This document shows, one piece after another, positions 24,660 through 34,514 of a stretch of 64,000 nucleotides of DNA. Source of the DNA: Xestospongia bergquistia (lineage: Eukaryota > Porifera > Demospongiae > Haplosclerida > Petrosiidae). The notes under the pieces were generated by a model. The model was not told the DNA's origin. It made no database searches and was given only the letters and a program-made list of their open reading frames with translations. The position numbers and the translations under genes are program-made. The DNA lies in NCBI GenBank assembly GCA_963965975.1, contig OZ014412.1, forward strand, positions 15,560,349-15,624,348, written 5' to 3'. Positions within the stretch are counted from its first letter, which is position 1. Each line of letters begins with the position of its first letter.

Positions 24660-26315
24660 TCAGAGTGAGTCACAGGCTTTTGGTATTGGATTAATGTTGT
24701 CATTGATCATTTTCTGACAGACTAATCTTGCTAGATTTTTTTTGCATTCTTGTGTACCTTTAACTGGACATGATGGTGGTTGAGAACAAGGTACTATATA
24801 ATATAATAAAGAAAACAAAATAAAACAATGTAAAATGATTGTTTGTTATTCAATTAACTCTACATAGAAGTTCATTTAAGAAGTTTTACAAATGAACTAT
24901 GAGACATCAAAATCACTGACAGTCCTTACAATGTATTTACTGTAAAAGTTACTTTACCAACCAAATTGTATTTTTTACATGATTAGATATGGAGGCCAGA
25001 ATTCATATAAATTACTTAATTTATATATATATATATAATACAAAGTATTTTATTATTCAGTAAATAATATTAGCAAATTTACAAATCCTTAATAGTCTAA
25101 TCATGTAAGCAACAATTTAGTAATAATAACTTATTAATTATTATAGTGATATATGTGTTTGTATAGCTAACAATAGAATAATAGAATTATTGATTGTATT
25201 GTAATATTACTACAACTATTGAGATTATATATAAAAAAAACAAAATAAGAAATTGTATTTACTATTTCTTACCATCTGCACTTAATTTGATAATATATGT
25301 TCCAGGAACATTACTATTAAATGTGAGATTAGGAGCTTGTGTAATATCATTAACATAAGGTAGATTAATTGATTCAAGCACAGTGTAAGTATTAGGATCT
25401 ATAAATCGAATATGTTGTGATTCAGTTGGAAATGGATTGTTTATTTCCCCAAACAAGATAATAGCAAATGTTGAAGTTTCATCTGTTGTAATTATGAGTT
25501 GAAATGTGTTTCCCTATAATTAACATAATAATAGACTAAGAGATTATAAGTTGCTTAATACTTACTGTCTGTACAGACATTCCTAAATCTGCATTAAAGT
25601 AGTTTACCCATGTGACCATAATGAGATGACGTGGATTAAAGTCACATTGAGTAAGATTGGATTGTTTAATATCTTCCTTTGCTCTATTGAGTAGAGTAGT
25701 ATTGTCTGTTGTCCTGTAAAAGACATCCCCATTATTTATGCCTCCATAGGATTTTGACAGAGGAAGAAGTCGAATCAATAAACGATTCTTTTCAGTTTGT
25801 AAATTTACACCACTTTCGAAATAAATCTATAATAAATTGATTTAATAATAAATACATAACAGAATATTGATTAACATACTCTTGCACGAGTAACAGTAAG
25901 ATTTTCATTTTTTAGTAGATTTGTAATTGAAAAATCTGAAAACATAAAGTTTGTAAAACTACGAATTTGTATATATCTAGTGTCTCCATTTTCTACACCA
26001 AATGAATAAAACTCATTAACAGTCACTGATAACACACTGTGTATTATCAATACCAGATAATAGCAAATACAGCAACTCCTGTAGTAAGGAAAGAAAGTAT
26101 CTAGTATCTATAATGGAAATACTTTTAATAACTATTAATTATGATATTCAACACTGTATTATATACATAGATATTACCTTCTACTCTAATATCAATGTGA
26201 TGTAAAATATTGTACTACTACCTGATACATGCACAGTAAAAACACTCAGTAAATGTAGTTCACTATATAGTTCTAGTTATTAACATTAATATACGTACCT
26301 AAACTGACAAATCAT
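24660..26315 (-). CDS. secreted NIDO-domain protein, array copy F
   Basis: Exons 26299-26315, 25880-26078, 25566-25826, 25273-25513 and 24660-24793 join to 283 residues, all GT-AG. Start MICQFR, signal segment, NIDO domain and Cys-rich tail with PVKGTQEC. The conserved frame segments match its sisters. The segments between them are strongly different: exon 3 begins with a distinct stretch around RLLPLSKSYGGINNG, and exon 4 has SQHIRFIDPNTYTVLESIN between NPFPTE and LPYVND. No defect seen. Confidence 0.82.
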
Positions 26316-26411
26316 AATAGATGACAGCAAATACTTAATAATAAGAGCGTCTGATAAATCCAGTAATTATGTCTTGCGCAGAAACGTCTTTATTGATCAT
26401 CACCTACAGCG

Positions 26412-26441
26412 TTATTTTATATAATAATCTAGCCCCGCCTC
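26412..26441 (-). promoter_or_regulatory. TATA box plus GC box of NIDO copy F
   Basis: TATATAAAATAA on the minus strand with the GC box AGGCGGGGCTAG just upstream; same module as in the other copies. Confidence 0.6.
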
Positions 26442-27255
26442 TTCTATTCATTCAGTGTCAAATGATAATTATTGTTATAAACTTTGCTATTCTATGAATC
26501 TATAATTAAGTTATAATTAACTTATATTATATATAGATATATGTATATAGATTGCGTTTTTTCTAGTGTGTGGGAATGGACCAGACATAATGGCAGTGAA
26601 CCATGGTAACCTGCAAAATGGAGGTTTCTCAATATAAACACAATTACATCAAAACATATCTTAGTGATATATAATGTTACATTATAATAAGTCAATTATA
26701 ACTCTATTGATGTTCAGCCAAACAATAGTCACACCTTAGGTATAGAATGACATGTTATAAGTTATGACATAACTGCATTTTACAAGTTAGACTTGCTTTA
26801 AAGTAATACATGATTGTCATGTGTCATTGTTAAGACATGACAATTAATGTATTATCAAACAACAGAAATCTTTTGTGTAATAATATAAAAGTCATAAATG
26901 GAATAATGTGCATTATTTGTTATTATATTCAAGAGTGTGAATCACAGGCTGTTGGTATCAGATTAATGTTGTCTTTAATTTTCTGTCTTGCTAGATTTTT
27001 TACATTTTGTTTGCCTATAGCTGGACATAATGGGAATATTAAACAAGGTGCTATATAATGCAATAAAGAAAACGAAATATAACAATGTAAAAATAATCTT
27101 TTATCATTCAATTAATACAATATAAATTTAAGAAGTCATATAATAAAATATGAGGCATCAAAATCTCTGGCAGTGCTTACAATTTTTTCACTGTAAAACA
27201 TATGAGACCAGAATTCATGTAAATTAATTACTTTATATATATATATATATATATA

Positions 27256-27427
27256 TAGAACAGAATTAAAGGACAAAAGAACAGAGCTCTCGCTGTGTTG
27301 CTGTTACTCCGAGTTTCACGCGTTATGCGATCGTCAGACAGCTGTCTGACGATCGCATAACGCGTGAAACTCGGAGTAACAGCAACACAGCGAGAGCTCT
27401 GTTCTTTTGTCCTTTAATTCTGTTCTA
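27256..27427. repeat. perfect 172-bp palindrome
   Basis: Two 86-bp arms are exact reverse complements with no spacer, centred between 27341 and 27342. Base composition is close to 50% GC, against roughly 30% around it. It lies in a (TA)n tract, followed by about 50 bases of non-repetitive sequence (27428-27480) before (TA)n resumes. It carries a hammerhead-like core, necessarily on both strands. It could be a head-to-head insertion of a terminal piece of a retroelement, or an inverted assembly artefact. Confidence 0.9.
27341..27383 (+). ncRNA. hammerhead-ribozyme-like motif (type I layout)
   Basis: Order seen: stem I strand GCTGT, core CTGACGA, a short hairpin CGC-ATAAC-GCG, core GAAA, a 3-bp hairpin ACT-CGG-AGT, then A at the expected cleavage position, then ACAGC, which pairs perfectly with GCTGT. 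The core boxes match the hammerhead consensus CUGANGA / GAAA. The weak point is a U-U mismatch at the base of stem II. The mirrored copy on the minus strand occupies 27300-27342. Hammerheads are known in Penelope-like elements; activity here is inferred only. Confidence 0.45.
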
Positions 27428-28034
27428 ACCCGCTCTGTCTAAACGACATCGAGCACTCTTCAACAGACTTAGATACTTCAGTATATATATATATATATAT
27501 ATAATATTACATTTATATATATTACTTGATATTATTATATTACCTATGCAAAGATCTAATTAATCAGTGAGTAGAAGTTTCATTTGTTGTAATTATGACT
27601 TGATATGTGTTACCTTATAATAGACTTAGATTCTAAGTTGTTTAATACTTACTTTCATCACTGATGAAGATCCATTAAAATAGCTTCTCCATGTGACTTT
27701 AATCCAAGTCATCATATCATTAATGATGAGATGAATTGGATTAAAGTCACATTGAGTAAACTCAATATCTTCCTTTGGTCTATTCTGTCAGTTGAGTGGT
27801 ATTGTTTGTTATCCTGTAAACCTAATTAAAGACATCCCCTGAATTAAAGAATCTGTTGTTATTGACAGAAGAGCAACAAAATTGATCATCTTTATCCTTC
27901 ATCTTGTAATGCCAAACCATTAGTGAAAAGAACCTAAATTAATGTAATATTAAATACATAATTTATTAACATACACTTTCACTATATAGTTCTAGTTAGT
28001 AACATTAATATACGTACCTAAACTCACAAATCAT

Positions 28035-29764
28035 AACAAACAGTTAGCAATCAGAGCGTCTGATAAATCCAGTAATTGTGTTTTGCGCAGGAGCGTCTTT
28101 ATTGATCATCGCCTACATCGTTATTTTATATAGCAATCTAGCCCCGCCTCCTCATTCACTCCGTGTCAAAATGATAATTATTGTTATAAACTAGATGTGT
28201 ATTGCTATTCCATGAACCTATAATTACGTTATAATTAACTTATATTTTATATAGATATATATATATATATAGATTGCGTAGTGTGTGGGAAGTGACCAGA
28301 CATAATGGCAGTGAACCATGGTAACCTGTAAAATGGAATATAAACACAATTTCCTCAAAGCATATTTTAGTCATATATAATGTTACACTATAATAAGTCA
28401 ATTACAGCTCTATTGATGTTCAGCCAAACAGTAGTCACACCTTATGTGTAGAATGACATGTTATAAGTTATGACATAACTGCATTTTACAAGTTAGACTT
28501 GCTTAAAGTAATACATGATTGTCATGTGTCATTATCAAGACAATCAAATGACAACTAATGTACTATCAAACAACAGTAATGTTTTGTGTAATAATATAAA
28601 AGTCATAAATGGAATAATGTCCATCTGAGGGGCTCATAAGATCACATCTAAACAAGTACTAACTATATAATTATGTTTGCTATCATCATTTTAATCTATT
28701 GTTTCATATGAATATCAAAAACATTATATTTTATTGTTTCCTTTCAATATTCACATCAACAATAGATTGAAATAATGACAATTGCGTAATTAGCATGACA
28801 AGACATCATGGTACTAGTATAGTGACAACAACACACTAATCAATAAATCTACTTGGATGTGCTACAATGTACTGATTTTCAGATTAATGCTTTTTAATGG
28901 TAAATTATTCTATAAATTATCTTTACTTTCATTTAGATCTATTGGTTACACAACAGAGTGGATGAAGCTTTCTCTGATCTCAATAATGCTATCATAGTAA
29001 GTAGAGGAAAAGGCAAAACAGCTGAAAAGGCTTATATTCAACAAAAACTCTTTCTTATGTTATGTGGGAATGAGGATGAAGTATTACATGACTTTATTGT
29101 ATAACTAGTATTATTTGCTAGATAATAGTGTTAGGGTAGTCATTAATAATGACCACTATTATATTCAAAAGATATGTCTGGTCTAATCTTACAAGCTTCC
29201 TGTTATTTATTAGATCGCTAATTCCTTGGGGAGTAAGTTTGCTCAGACACAGTTTGTGCTTCCTGTAGGCCAATGTTCATGAGCTTCCTTTTCAAGATCT
29301 CCACATGAAGTGAAATGACATTATTATAAACTAGACTATTCTCGAAATTATAATTTATAGTTAACTTGTATTATATATAGATATAACTTATTATTGCTTT
29401 TTCTACTGTTTGGAAATGGATCAGACATAATGGGAGTGAACCATGGCAACCTATTATAAACACAATTACATCAAAGTATATCTTAGTGATATATAATGTT
29501 ACACTATAATAAGTCAATTATAACACTATTGATGTTCAGCCAAACAATAGTCACACCTTAGGTATAGAATGACATGTTATAAGTTATGACATAACTGATC
29601 ATGTACTAGTCCATTCAAAGTTAAATGTACTGCTTGATATAGTGATTACTGTAAGAAGGCATGTGAGGAGGTCATAAGATCACATCTAAACAAGTACTAA
29701 CTAAGTGATTATGTCTGTTATCATTATTTAAATCTATTTTTATATGTGAAAATTAAAAAACAAC
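28035..29764. other. array spacer with TTC36 fragment
   Basis: Contains the promoter module of decayed copy G (about 28118-28150), NIDO upstream flank repeated twice (28250-28610 and 29330-29660), a hairpin MITE and the TTC36 fragment. The left half of another MITE begins at 29713. No other gene is seen. Confidence 0.5.
28937..29262 (+). pseudogene. TTC36 fragment, exon 3 and part of exon 4
   Basis: Exon 3 homologue at 28937-29098 keeps its acceptor and is open (NRVDEAFSDLNNAI, GNEDEVLHDF). The start of exon 4 at about 29214-29262 ([12 protein letters not shown]) breaks off into unrelated sequence. Exons 1 and 2 are absent. It shows that TTC36 was part of the duplicated unit here. Confidence 0.75.
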
Positions 29765-29897
29765 AAATACAATCCGTGCAGGAAAAGAGATTGTTTATTG
29801 TATTGTTGAACTTTGTACCTTAGCGTGTAGTATAAATAGAAGCTTTTTTACTTTTACTTTTATTATTTAAGCCACTGACGAAGATAGTCGCTCTGAC

Positions 29898-30020
29898 TGT
29901 AGGATAGTAATTAACATTAATTAACATCAATTAACATTAATAGTTAATAAACTAGAGCACATGTTTGTTTAGAACTGATTGTTTTTGTAAATTGTTTTTG
30001 TTGAGGAATATTATATTACA
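29898..30020 (+). repeat. left LTR (123 bp)
   Basis: Matches the right LTR almost perfectly, with a one-base length difference. It starts TG and ends CA, and contains a small tandem of TTAACATTAA-type units. Confidence 0.93.
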
Positions 30021-30021
30021 C

Positions 30022-30035
30022 TGGTAGCAGAGTCT
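30022..30035 (+). other. primer-binding site of the LTR element
   Basis: TGGTAGCAGAG begins one base after the left LTR, the form complementary to the 3' end of an initiator-methionine tRNA as used by many LTR elements. Confidence 0.65.
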
Positions 30036-30038
30036 GAG

Positions 30039-30896
30039 ATGGCAGATAGGCATGTGGCCTTACCTAAAACTATTAAGGATGGCGATGAACTAGATGAGTG
30101 GTTAGTGAAGTTTGATATATGTGCTAATTCCAATGGATGGGATAATAACAAAAAGGCAAGTAAAATCCCGACATTTCTCGAAGGAGAAGTTCTGGTAGCC
30201 TACCTAGAGATGGCGGACGAAGATAAGACAGATTACTCTACATTGGTGAGAGCATTGAGGGCAGAATTTCGAACAAAAGAAACGCGTTTTCAGGTAATGA
30301 GAGAGTTCGAACGCCGTAGGCTTTTGCCGGGAGAACCCCCACGTGTTTTTTTGTATAATCTTAAGCGACTACTTGAAATAGCCATGCCAGAGTTAACTGG
30401 GGAGGCGAAGGAACAAATGTTACTCCATCACTTCATTGACGGTCTCCCAACGGAAATTGCCAAACTAATGCGATCTTCGCCAGCTGATATCACGACTACC
30501 AAAGATGCTTTAGCAAAAGCACGCTTGCTCATGATGAACAATGAACAGTTACCTGAGGAAGCAGCACATCTTACCACTTCGTCAGTTACTGGCAGTACTC
30601 CTGGTTTACAGAAACTAGAAGAGATGATACTTGATATTGGTGCCAGACTTGATTCATTAGAAAGTGACAGCCGAGACACTAGTATTGCTGCAGTCAGATA
30701 TCAGAATAAACCGAAAAAGGCAACCAATATCCATTCCCAGCAATGCTACAGGTGTCAACAATTTGGGCACATTGCAAAGAATTGCCGTACTACCCTTCAA
30801 TGTTTTAACTGTGGCAAATATGGTCACACAAATGCCCAGTGTTGGGGAAACGCCACCCGGTCGTCTCTACAGGCCAGGGGAGGCGACCGGAAGTAA
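30039..30896 (+). CDS. gag-like protein of the LTR element
   Basis: 285 residues. The N-terminal two-thirds is a capsid-like helical region; a coiled segment near residues 190-210 is followed by two CCHC zinc knuckles (CYRCQQFGHIAKNC and CFNCGKYGHTNAQC) at about 229-265. The frame overlaps the downstream pol frame by 58 bases in the -1 register, in keeping with the frameshifting this family commonly uses. Confidence 0.9.
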   Translation: MADRHVALPKTIKDGDELDEWLVKFDICANSNGWDNNKKASKIPTFLEGEVLVAYLEMADEDKTDYSTLVRALRAEFRTKETRFQVMREFERRRLLPGEPPRVFLYNLKRLLEIAMPELTGEAKEQMLLHHFIDGLPTEIAKLMRSSPADITTTKDALAKARLLMMNNEQLPEEAAHLTTSSVTGSTPGLQKLEEMILDIGARLDSLESDSRDTSIAAVRYQNKPKKATNIHSQQCYRCQQFGHIAKNCRTTLQCFNCGKYGHTNAQCWGNATRSSLQARGGDRK

Positions 30897-33800
30897 TACA
30901 CTTGGCCTCGACATTGGATATGCCTGTAAATATTAAACGACTCTCAAAAATATCAGGAAAAATACGAGATATTCATTGTGCTATTTTATTAGACAGTGGT
31001 TCTTCTGTATCGCTAATTAGTCAACACTTGCTTGAACAAGCCGGCTTGAGTTATAACTCAATAGCATCCTCTATAAATGTTATCACAGCTTCCTGCAATG
31101 AGATGGAATTATGCAACACTACCATTGTACCTCTTCATATAGGTACATTGTCTGTGACACATGAGATGTATGTTGCCCCTCAACTGGTTGCACCTGTCAT
31201 TTTGGGTACTGATTTCTTGGCCAAATTCAATGTCTGTTTAGACTACAAGACAAAATCTGTTACTGTCAATGGTACAACTGTAGTTCCAAATGTGGACTAC
31301 GGGGAGAACACAACATGGTCAAAGAAAAAGCTATGGGAAAACTCCTACCACACAGCTGCTATTTTATCAGGAGACGAAGATGATACTGAAAATTGCGCCA
31401 TACCACATTTCACTCATCCAGGTAAATCTACACTACCTGCCTCTTCTGATGCATACATGGATATAATTAAGGAATATAAATCCCTGTTTTGCTCTGTACC
31501 AGGAAAAACCAACGCAATATACCATCATATTCCAACGGGGAACTCTAAACCAATACGTGTCCCTCCAAGACGAATACCAGTGCACTATAAGGAAGAGGTT
31601 CAACAACAAATTGCTGAAATGTTGGAACAAGGCATTATACAAGAAAGTAGTAGCCCTTGGCTGGCACCCTGTGTATTCGTGCCGAAGCGAAATGGTGAAA
31701 TAAGAATTTGTATTGACTATCGCGAACTCAACAAACAGACTGAAAAAAATAGCTATCCCTTACCTTTACCCGATGAAGTACAAGATCGTTTAGGGAATGC
31801 ACAAGTATTTACTAAGTTGGACTGCAGGAAAGGGTTTTGGCAAGTCCCTATCACACCTGAAGACCAAGCAAAAACAGCCTTTTCACCAGGCCCGGGTATG
31901 GGGTTATTTGAATTTCTTCGATTACCTTTTGGTCTTACAGGGTCACCTGGAACATTTCAGCGGTTAATGGACCGTGTACTTTGGGGGTTACCCTTCGCAA
32001 TGGTTTATGTAGATGATATTTTGGTATATTCTAGTGATGAAAGAAGCCACAAACAACACCTCAGACAAGTTTTTCAGCGATTAGTAGATTATGGTCTGAC
32101 CTTGCATGGAGAAAAATGTGCTATTGGGGTGCAAGAAGTTTCCTACCTTGGTCACACCTTTACAAAACACGGTATGATACCAGATCCCAATAAAGTGAAA
32201 GCTATTCAGAATTGGCAAACCCCCTCTTCGGTTACAGAGGTGCAGAGGTTTCTGGGCTTGGCTTCATATTACCGAAGATATATAAAAAATTTTGCCAACA
32301 TTGCCTCTCCCCTCTATCATCTTACTAATAAAGGTGTAACATTCCAATGGACAAATCCTTGTCAAGAAGCCTTCACCACACTTAAAATCTGCTTAATTTC
32401 TCAACCTATTTTAAAATGTCCTGACTTCTCCTTACCCTTTACCCTATACACCGATGCTAGTGACTCAGGGTTGGGAGCTGTATTACAACAAGGACCTAAC
32501 GTTATCGCTTATAGTAGTCGGTCGCTGAAGCCAGCCGAAAAAAATTACAGCGTCATCGAAAAAGAGTGTTTAGCTCTGGTTTATGCTATTAAGTACTTTA
32601 AACACTACCTCTTGGGGCATTGTTTCACTGTGTATACAGATCACAACCCACTACAGTGGTTGTCTGCACAGAAGATGGAAGGAAAGTTAAGCCGTTGGGC
32701 TTTGCAACTTCAAGAGTTTGAATTTAAAATTCTTTATAGAAAAGGTACCCACAATGCGAATGCTGATGCTTTGTCACGGCAACCTTGTACAGCTGCTACA
32801 AAAGTCATTTGTGGACCTAGTGAAAGTGAACTGATTAAGGAACAGACTAATGATCCAATTCTAGCAAAAATCATTTCATACATCAAGACAAACGGTAACA
32901 AAAAACCTCAAGGTACAGAATGGAAACACCCACAATACAGAAGGTGGCTTCAACTATGGCCCCAACTCAAGTTACAGAATGGTGTTCTTTATCGCTGTAT
33001 TATTAAACCTGTTAGTAAAGAGCAGCGTCTAGTGCCAATAGCACCATTAAGTCTCAAAGCAACTTATCTACAACAATTTCATGATGCTCCTTTAGGTGCT
33101 CATCAAGGGTATATGAAAACATTACTGAGATTACAAGAAAATGTGTACTCGGTTGGAATGGCAACAGATACTCAAAATTACTGCGACTCTTGTGATGCTT
33201 GCAATCAAGCAAAACCAGCACTACCCCAGCCGGTCCCATTGGTAAATATGCCTATGGGTAAACCTTGGGAAATGTTAGGAGTGGATATTCTAAAAGTACC
33301 TATGTCATGTCAGGGCAATTCTTATATCTTAGTTATACAAGACTACTTCACTAAATGGCCTGTGGCCATTCCCCTGAAGGATCAAACAGCAGAAGGTACA
33401 GTTAAAGCTCTCGTTGAAACCTTTAGTATTTATGGCATACCTACTTATATTCACTCTGACCAGGGAGCTAATTTTGAGAGCACACTTTTAAAAGAGACAT
33501 GCCGGGCTTTTGGAATTCATAAATCACGAACCACACCCTATCATCCCCAAGGTGATGGTTTAGTGGAGCGCACCAATCGCTCCTTATTGCAGATATTAAG
33601 GACATATTGTGTTAAATCCAGTGATTGGGAGAAATGGCTGCCTCTTCTCCTATATGCCTACCGATCCTCAACCCACACATCTACTAAATGCTCACCATAT
33701 CTTTTAATGTTTGGTAGAGAACCCACACTTCCATCTGATTTACCTGGACTATCCACAGACACATATGTTTATTCTAAACAACTCCAACGTCAGTTAAGTC

Positions 33801-34270
33801 AGATGTATGAATTAGTTGAACTGCACCTTATCGATGCAGCATCTACTCAGAAGAAGACATATGACACTCGGGCTCATACTAGGTCACCATTTCAAGTGGG
33901 TAATCATGTTTGGTTATCCAAACCGACAGCTGGAAAGCTCTGTTCAAGATGGGAGAGTGGATGGACTGTTTTGGAACACAATTCAGGTCAACCAACTGTC
34001 ATAATTGCACACTCAGATGGACGAAAGAAGACAGTTCATATAAATCGTTTACGGCTCCATACTCTTAGATCAGTTCCTAAAGGAATGCCACGGCATTCTC
34101 CAACATATTGGCAGCCACCTTCTTTTGAACATTCTGTTTGTGAGTCTGAAGATGAATTATCTAACAATTACCCATTAGAAGAACCTTCCACTTCTCGACC
34201 TACCCGCACACGCAGAGTTCCGGATAGATATGCCCCCTATGTCACATTGTCGCTCGAGACGAGCTCTTGA
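30839..34270 (+). CDS. pol polyprotein of the LTR element
   Basis: About 1,140 residues. In order: aspartic protease (LLDSGSSVSLIS), reverse transcriptase with YVDDILVYS, RNase H (TDASDSGLGAVL, later TDHNPLQW), and integrase with an HHCC-type zinc region (CDSCDACNQAK), then HSDQGANFES and YHPQGDGLVERTNR. A C-terminal tail follows. The order defines Ty3/Gypsy. The frame is open throughout, so the element is probably young. Confidence 0.95.
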   Translation: MLGKRHPVVSTGQGRRPEVIHLASTLDMPVNIKRLSKISGKIRDIHCAILLDSGSSVSLISQHLLEQAGLSYNSIASSINVITASCNEMELCNTTIVPLHIGTLSVTHEMYVAPQLVAPVILGTDFLAKFNVCLDYKTKSVTVNGTTVVPNVDYGENTTWSKKKLWENSYHTAAILSGDEDDTENCAIPHFTHPGKSTLPASSDAYMDIIKEYKSLFCSVPGKTNAIYHHIPTGNSKPIRVPPRRIPVHYKEEVQQQIAEMLEQGIIQESSSPWLAPCVFVPKRNGEIRICIDYRELNKQTEKNSYPLPLPDEVQDRLGNAQVFTKLDCRKGFWQVPITPEDQAKTAFSPGPGMGLFEFLRLPFGLTGSPGTFQRLMDRVLWGLPFAMVYVDDILVYSSDERSHKQHLRQVFQRLVDYGLTLHGEKCAIGVQEVSYLGHTFTKHGMIPDPNKVKAIQNWQTPSSVTEVQRFLGLASYYRRYIKNFANIASPLYHLTNKGVTFQWTNPCQEAFTTLKICLISQPILKCPDFSLPFTLYTDASDSGLGAVLQQGPNVIAYSSRSLKPAEKNYSVIEKECLALVYAIKYFKHYLLGHCFTVYTDHNPLQWLSAQKMEGKLSRWALQLQEFEFKILYRKGTHNANADALSRQPCTAATKVICGPSESELIKEQTNDPILAKIISYIKTNGNKKPQGTEWKHPQYRRWLQLWPQLKLQNGVLYRCIIKPVSKEQRLVPIAPLSLKATYLQQFHDAPLGAHQGYMKTLLRLQENVYSVGMATDTQNYCDSCDACNQAKPALPQPVPLVNMPMGKPWEMLGVDILKVPMSCQGNSYILVIQDYFTKWPVAIPLKDQTAEGTVKALVETFSIYGIPTYIHSDQGANFESTLLKETCRAFGIHKSRTTPYHPQGDGLVERTNRSLLQILRTYCVKSSDWEKWLPLLLYAYRSSTHTSTKCSPYLLMFGREPTLPSDLPGLSTDTYVYSKQLQRQLSQMYELVELHLIDAASTQKKTYDTRAHTRSPFQVGNHVWLSKPTAGKLCSRWESGWTVLEHNSGQPTVIIAHSDGRKKTVHINRLRLHTLRSVPKGMPRHSPTYWQPPSFEHSVCESEDELSNNYPLEEPSTSRPTRTRRVPDRYAPYVTLSLETSS

Positions 34271-34284
34271 AGAGAGGGAGGTTA
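34271..34284 (+). other. polypurine tract of the LTR element
   Basis: AGAGAGGGAGG-type purine run directly before the right LTR, overlapping no other feature. Confidence 0.7.
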
Positions 34285-34406
34285 TGTAGGATAGTAATTA
34301 ACATTAATTAACATCAATTAACATTAATAGTTAATAAACTAGAGCACATGTTGTTTAGAACTGATTGTTTTTGTAAATTGTTTTTGTTGAGGAATATTAT
34401 ATTACA
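34285..34406 (+). repeat. right LTR (122 bp)
   Basis: Same ends and sequence as the left LTR with a one-base length difference; followed by the TGAC target duplicate. Confidence 0.93.
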
Positions 34407-34514
34407 TGACTATTGAAACGTTTGGCGTTAATATATTTTTGTTTGGTGAAATAAAATTAATATTGAAAACACTAATCTACCCAAACACCCAGGTCTTTTT
34501 CTCAAATACAATCC

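Larger units (their letters stand above)
26929..28034 (-). pseudogene. decayed NIDO copy G
   Basis: Exon 1 (28018-28034), a degraded exon-3 homologue (about 27650-27930) and an open but divergent last exon (26929-27050: PCLIFPLCPAIGKQNVKN, ending TACDSHS) remain. Exons 2 and 4 are missing. A perfect 172-bp palindrome sits inside a (TA)n tract between exons 5 and 3. Confidence 0.6.
29898..34406 (+). mobile_element. Ty3/Gypsy LTR retrotransposon, looks whole
   Basis: 4.5-kb element with short LTRs beginning TGTAGG and ending TTACA, flanked by a 4-bp target duplication TGAC (29894-29897 and 34407-34410). A primer-binding site follows the left LTR and a polypurine tract precedes the right LTR. 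It has gag and pol frames, with pol in the order protease, reverse transcriptase, RNase H, integrase, which defines the Ty3/Gypsy (Metaviridae) group. The two LTRs are nearly identical, so insertion is recent. No obvious breaks are visible. No envelope gene or chromodomain was recognised. It inserted into the stem of the hammerhead-like motif of the 215-bp element. Confidence 0.95.
29776..34503. mobile_element. 215-bp element with 11-bp target duplication, split by an LTR element
   Basis: The direct repeat AAATACAATCC flanks the block (29765-29775 and 34504-34514), and the flanks join to an ordinary hairpin MITE. Without the internal LTR element, the inserted sequence is about 215 bp (29776-29897 plus 34411-34503). 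It contains a TATAAATA and a hammerhead-like core: CTGACGA, the hairpin GATAGTC/GACTATT, then GAAAC, enclosed by GCCA/TGGC. An 11-bp duplication suits target-primed retrotransposition. It may be a fragment of a Penelope-like element or a small non-autonomous one. Confidence 0.55.

Noticed and set aside
30428-30679. Minus-strand frame of 83 codons within gag
   Set aside because: Shadow of the gag frame with no independent support.
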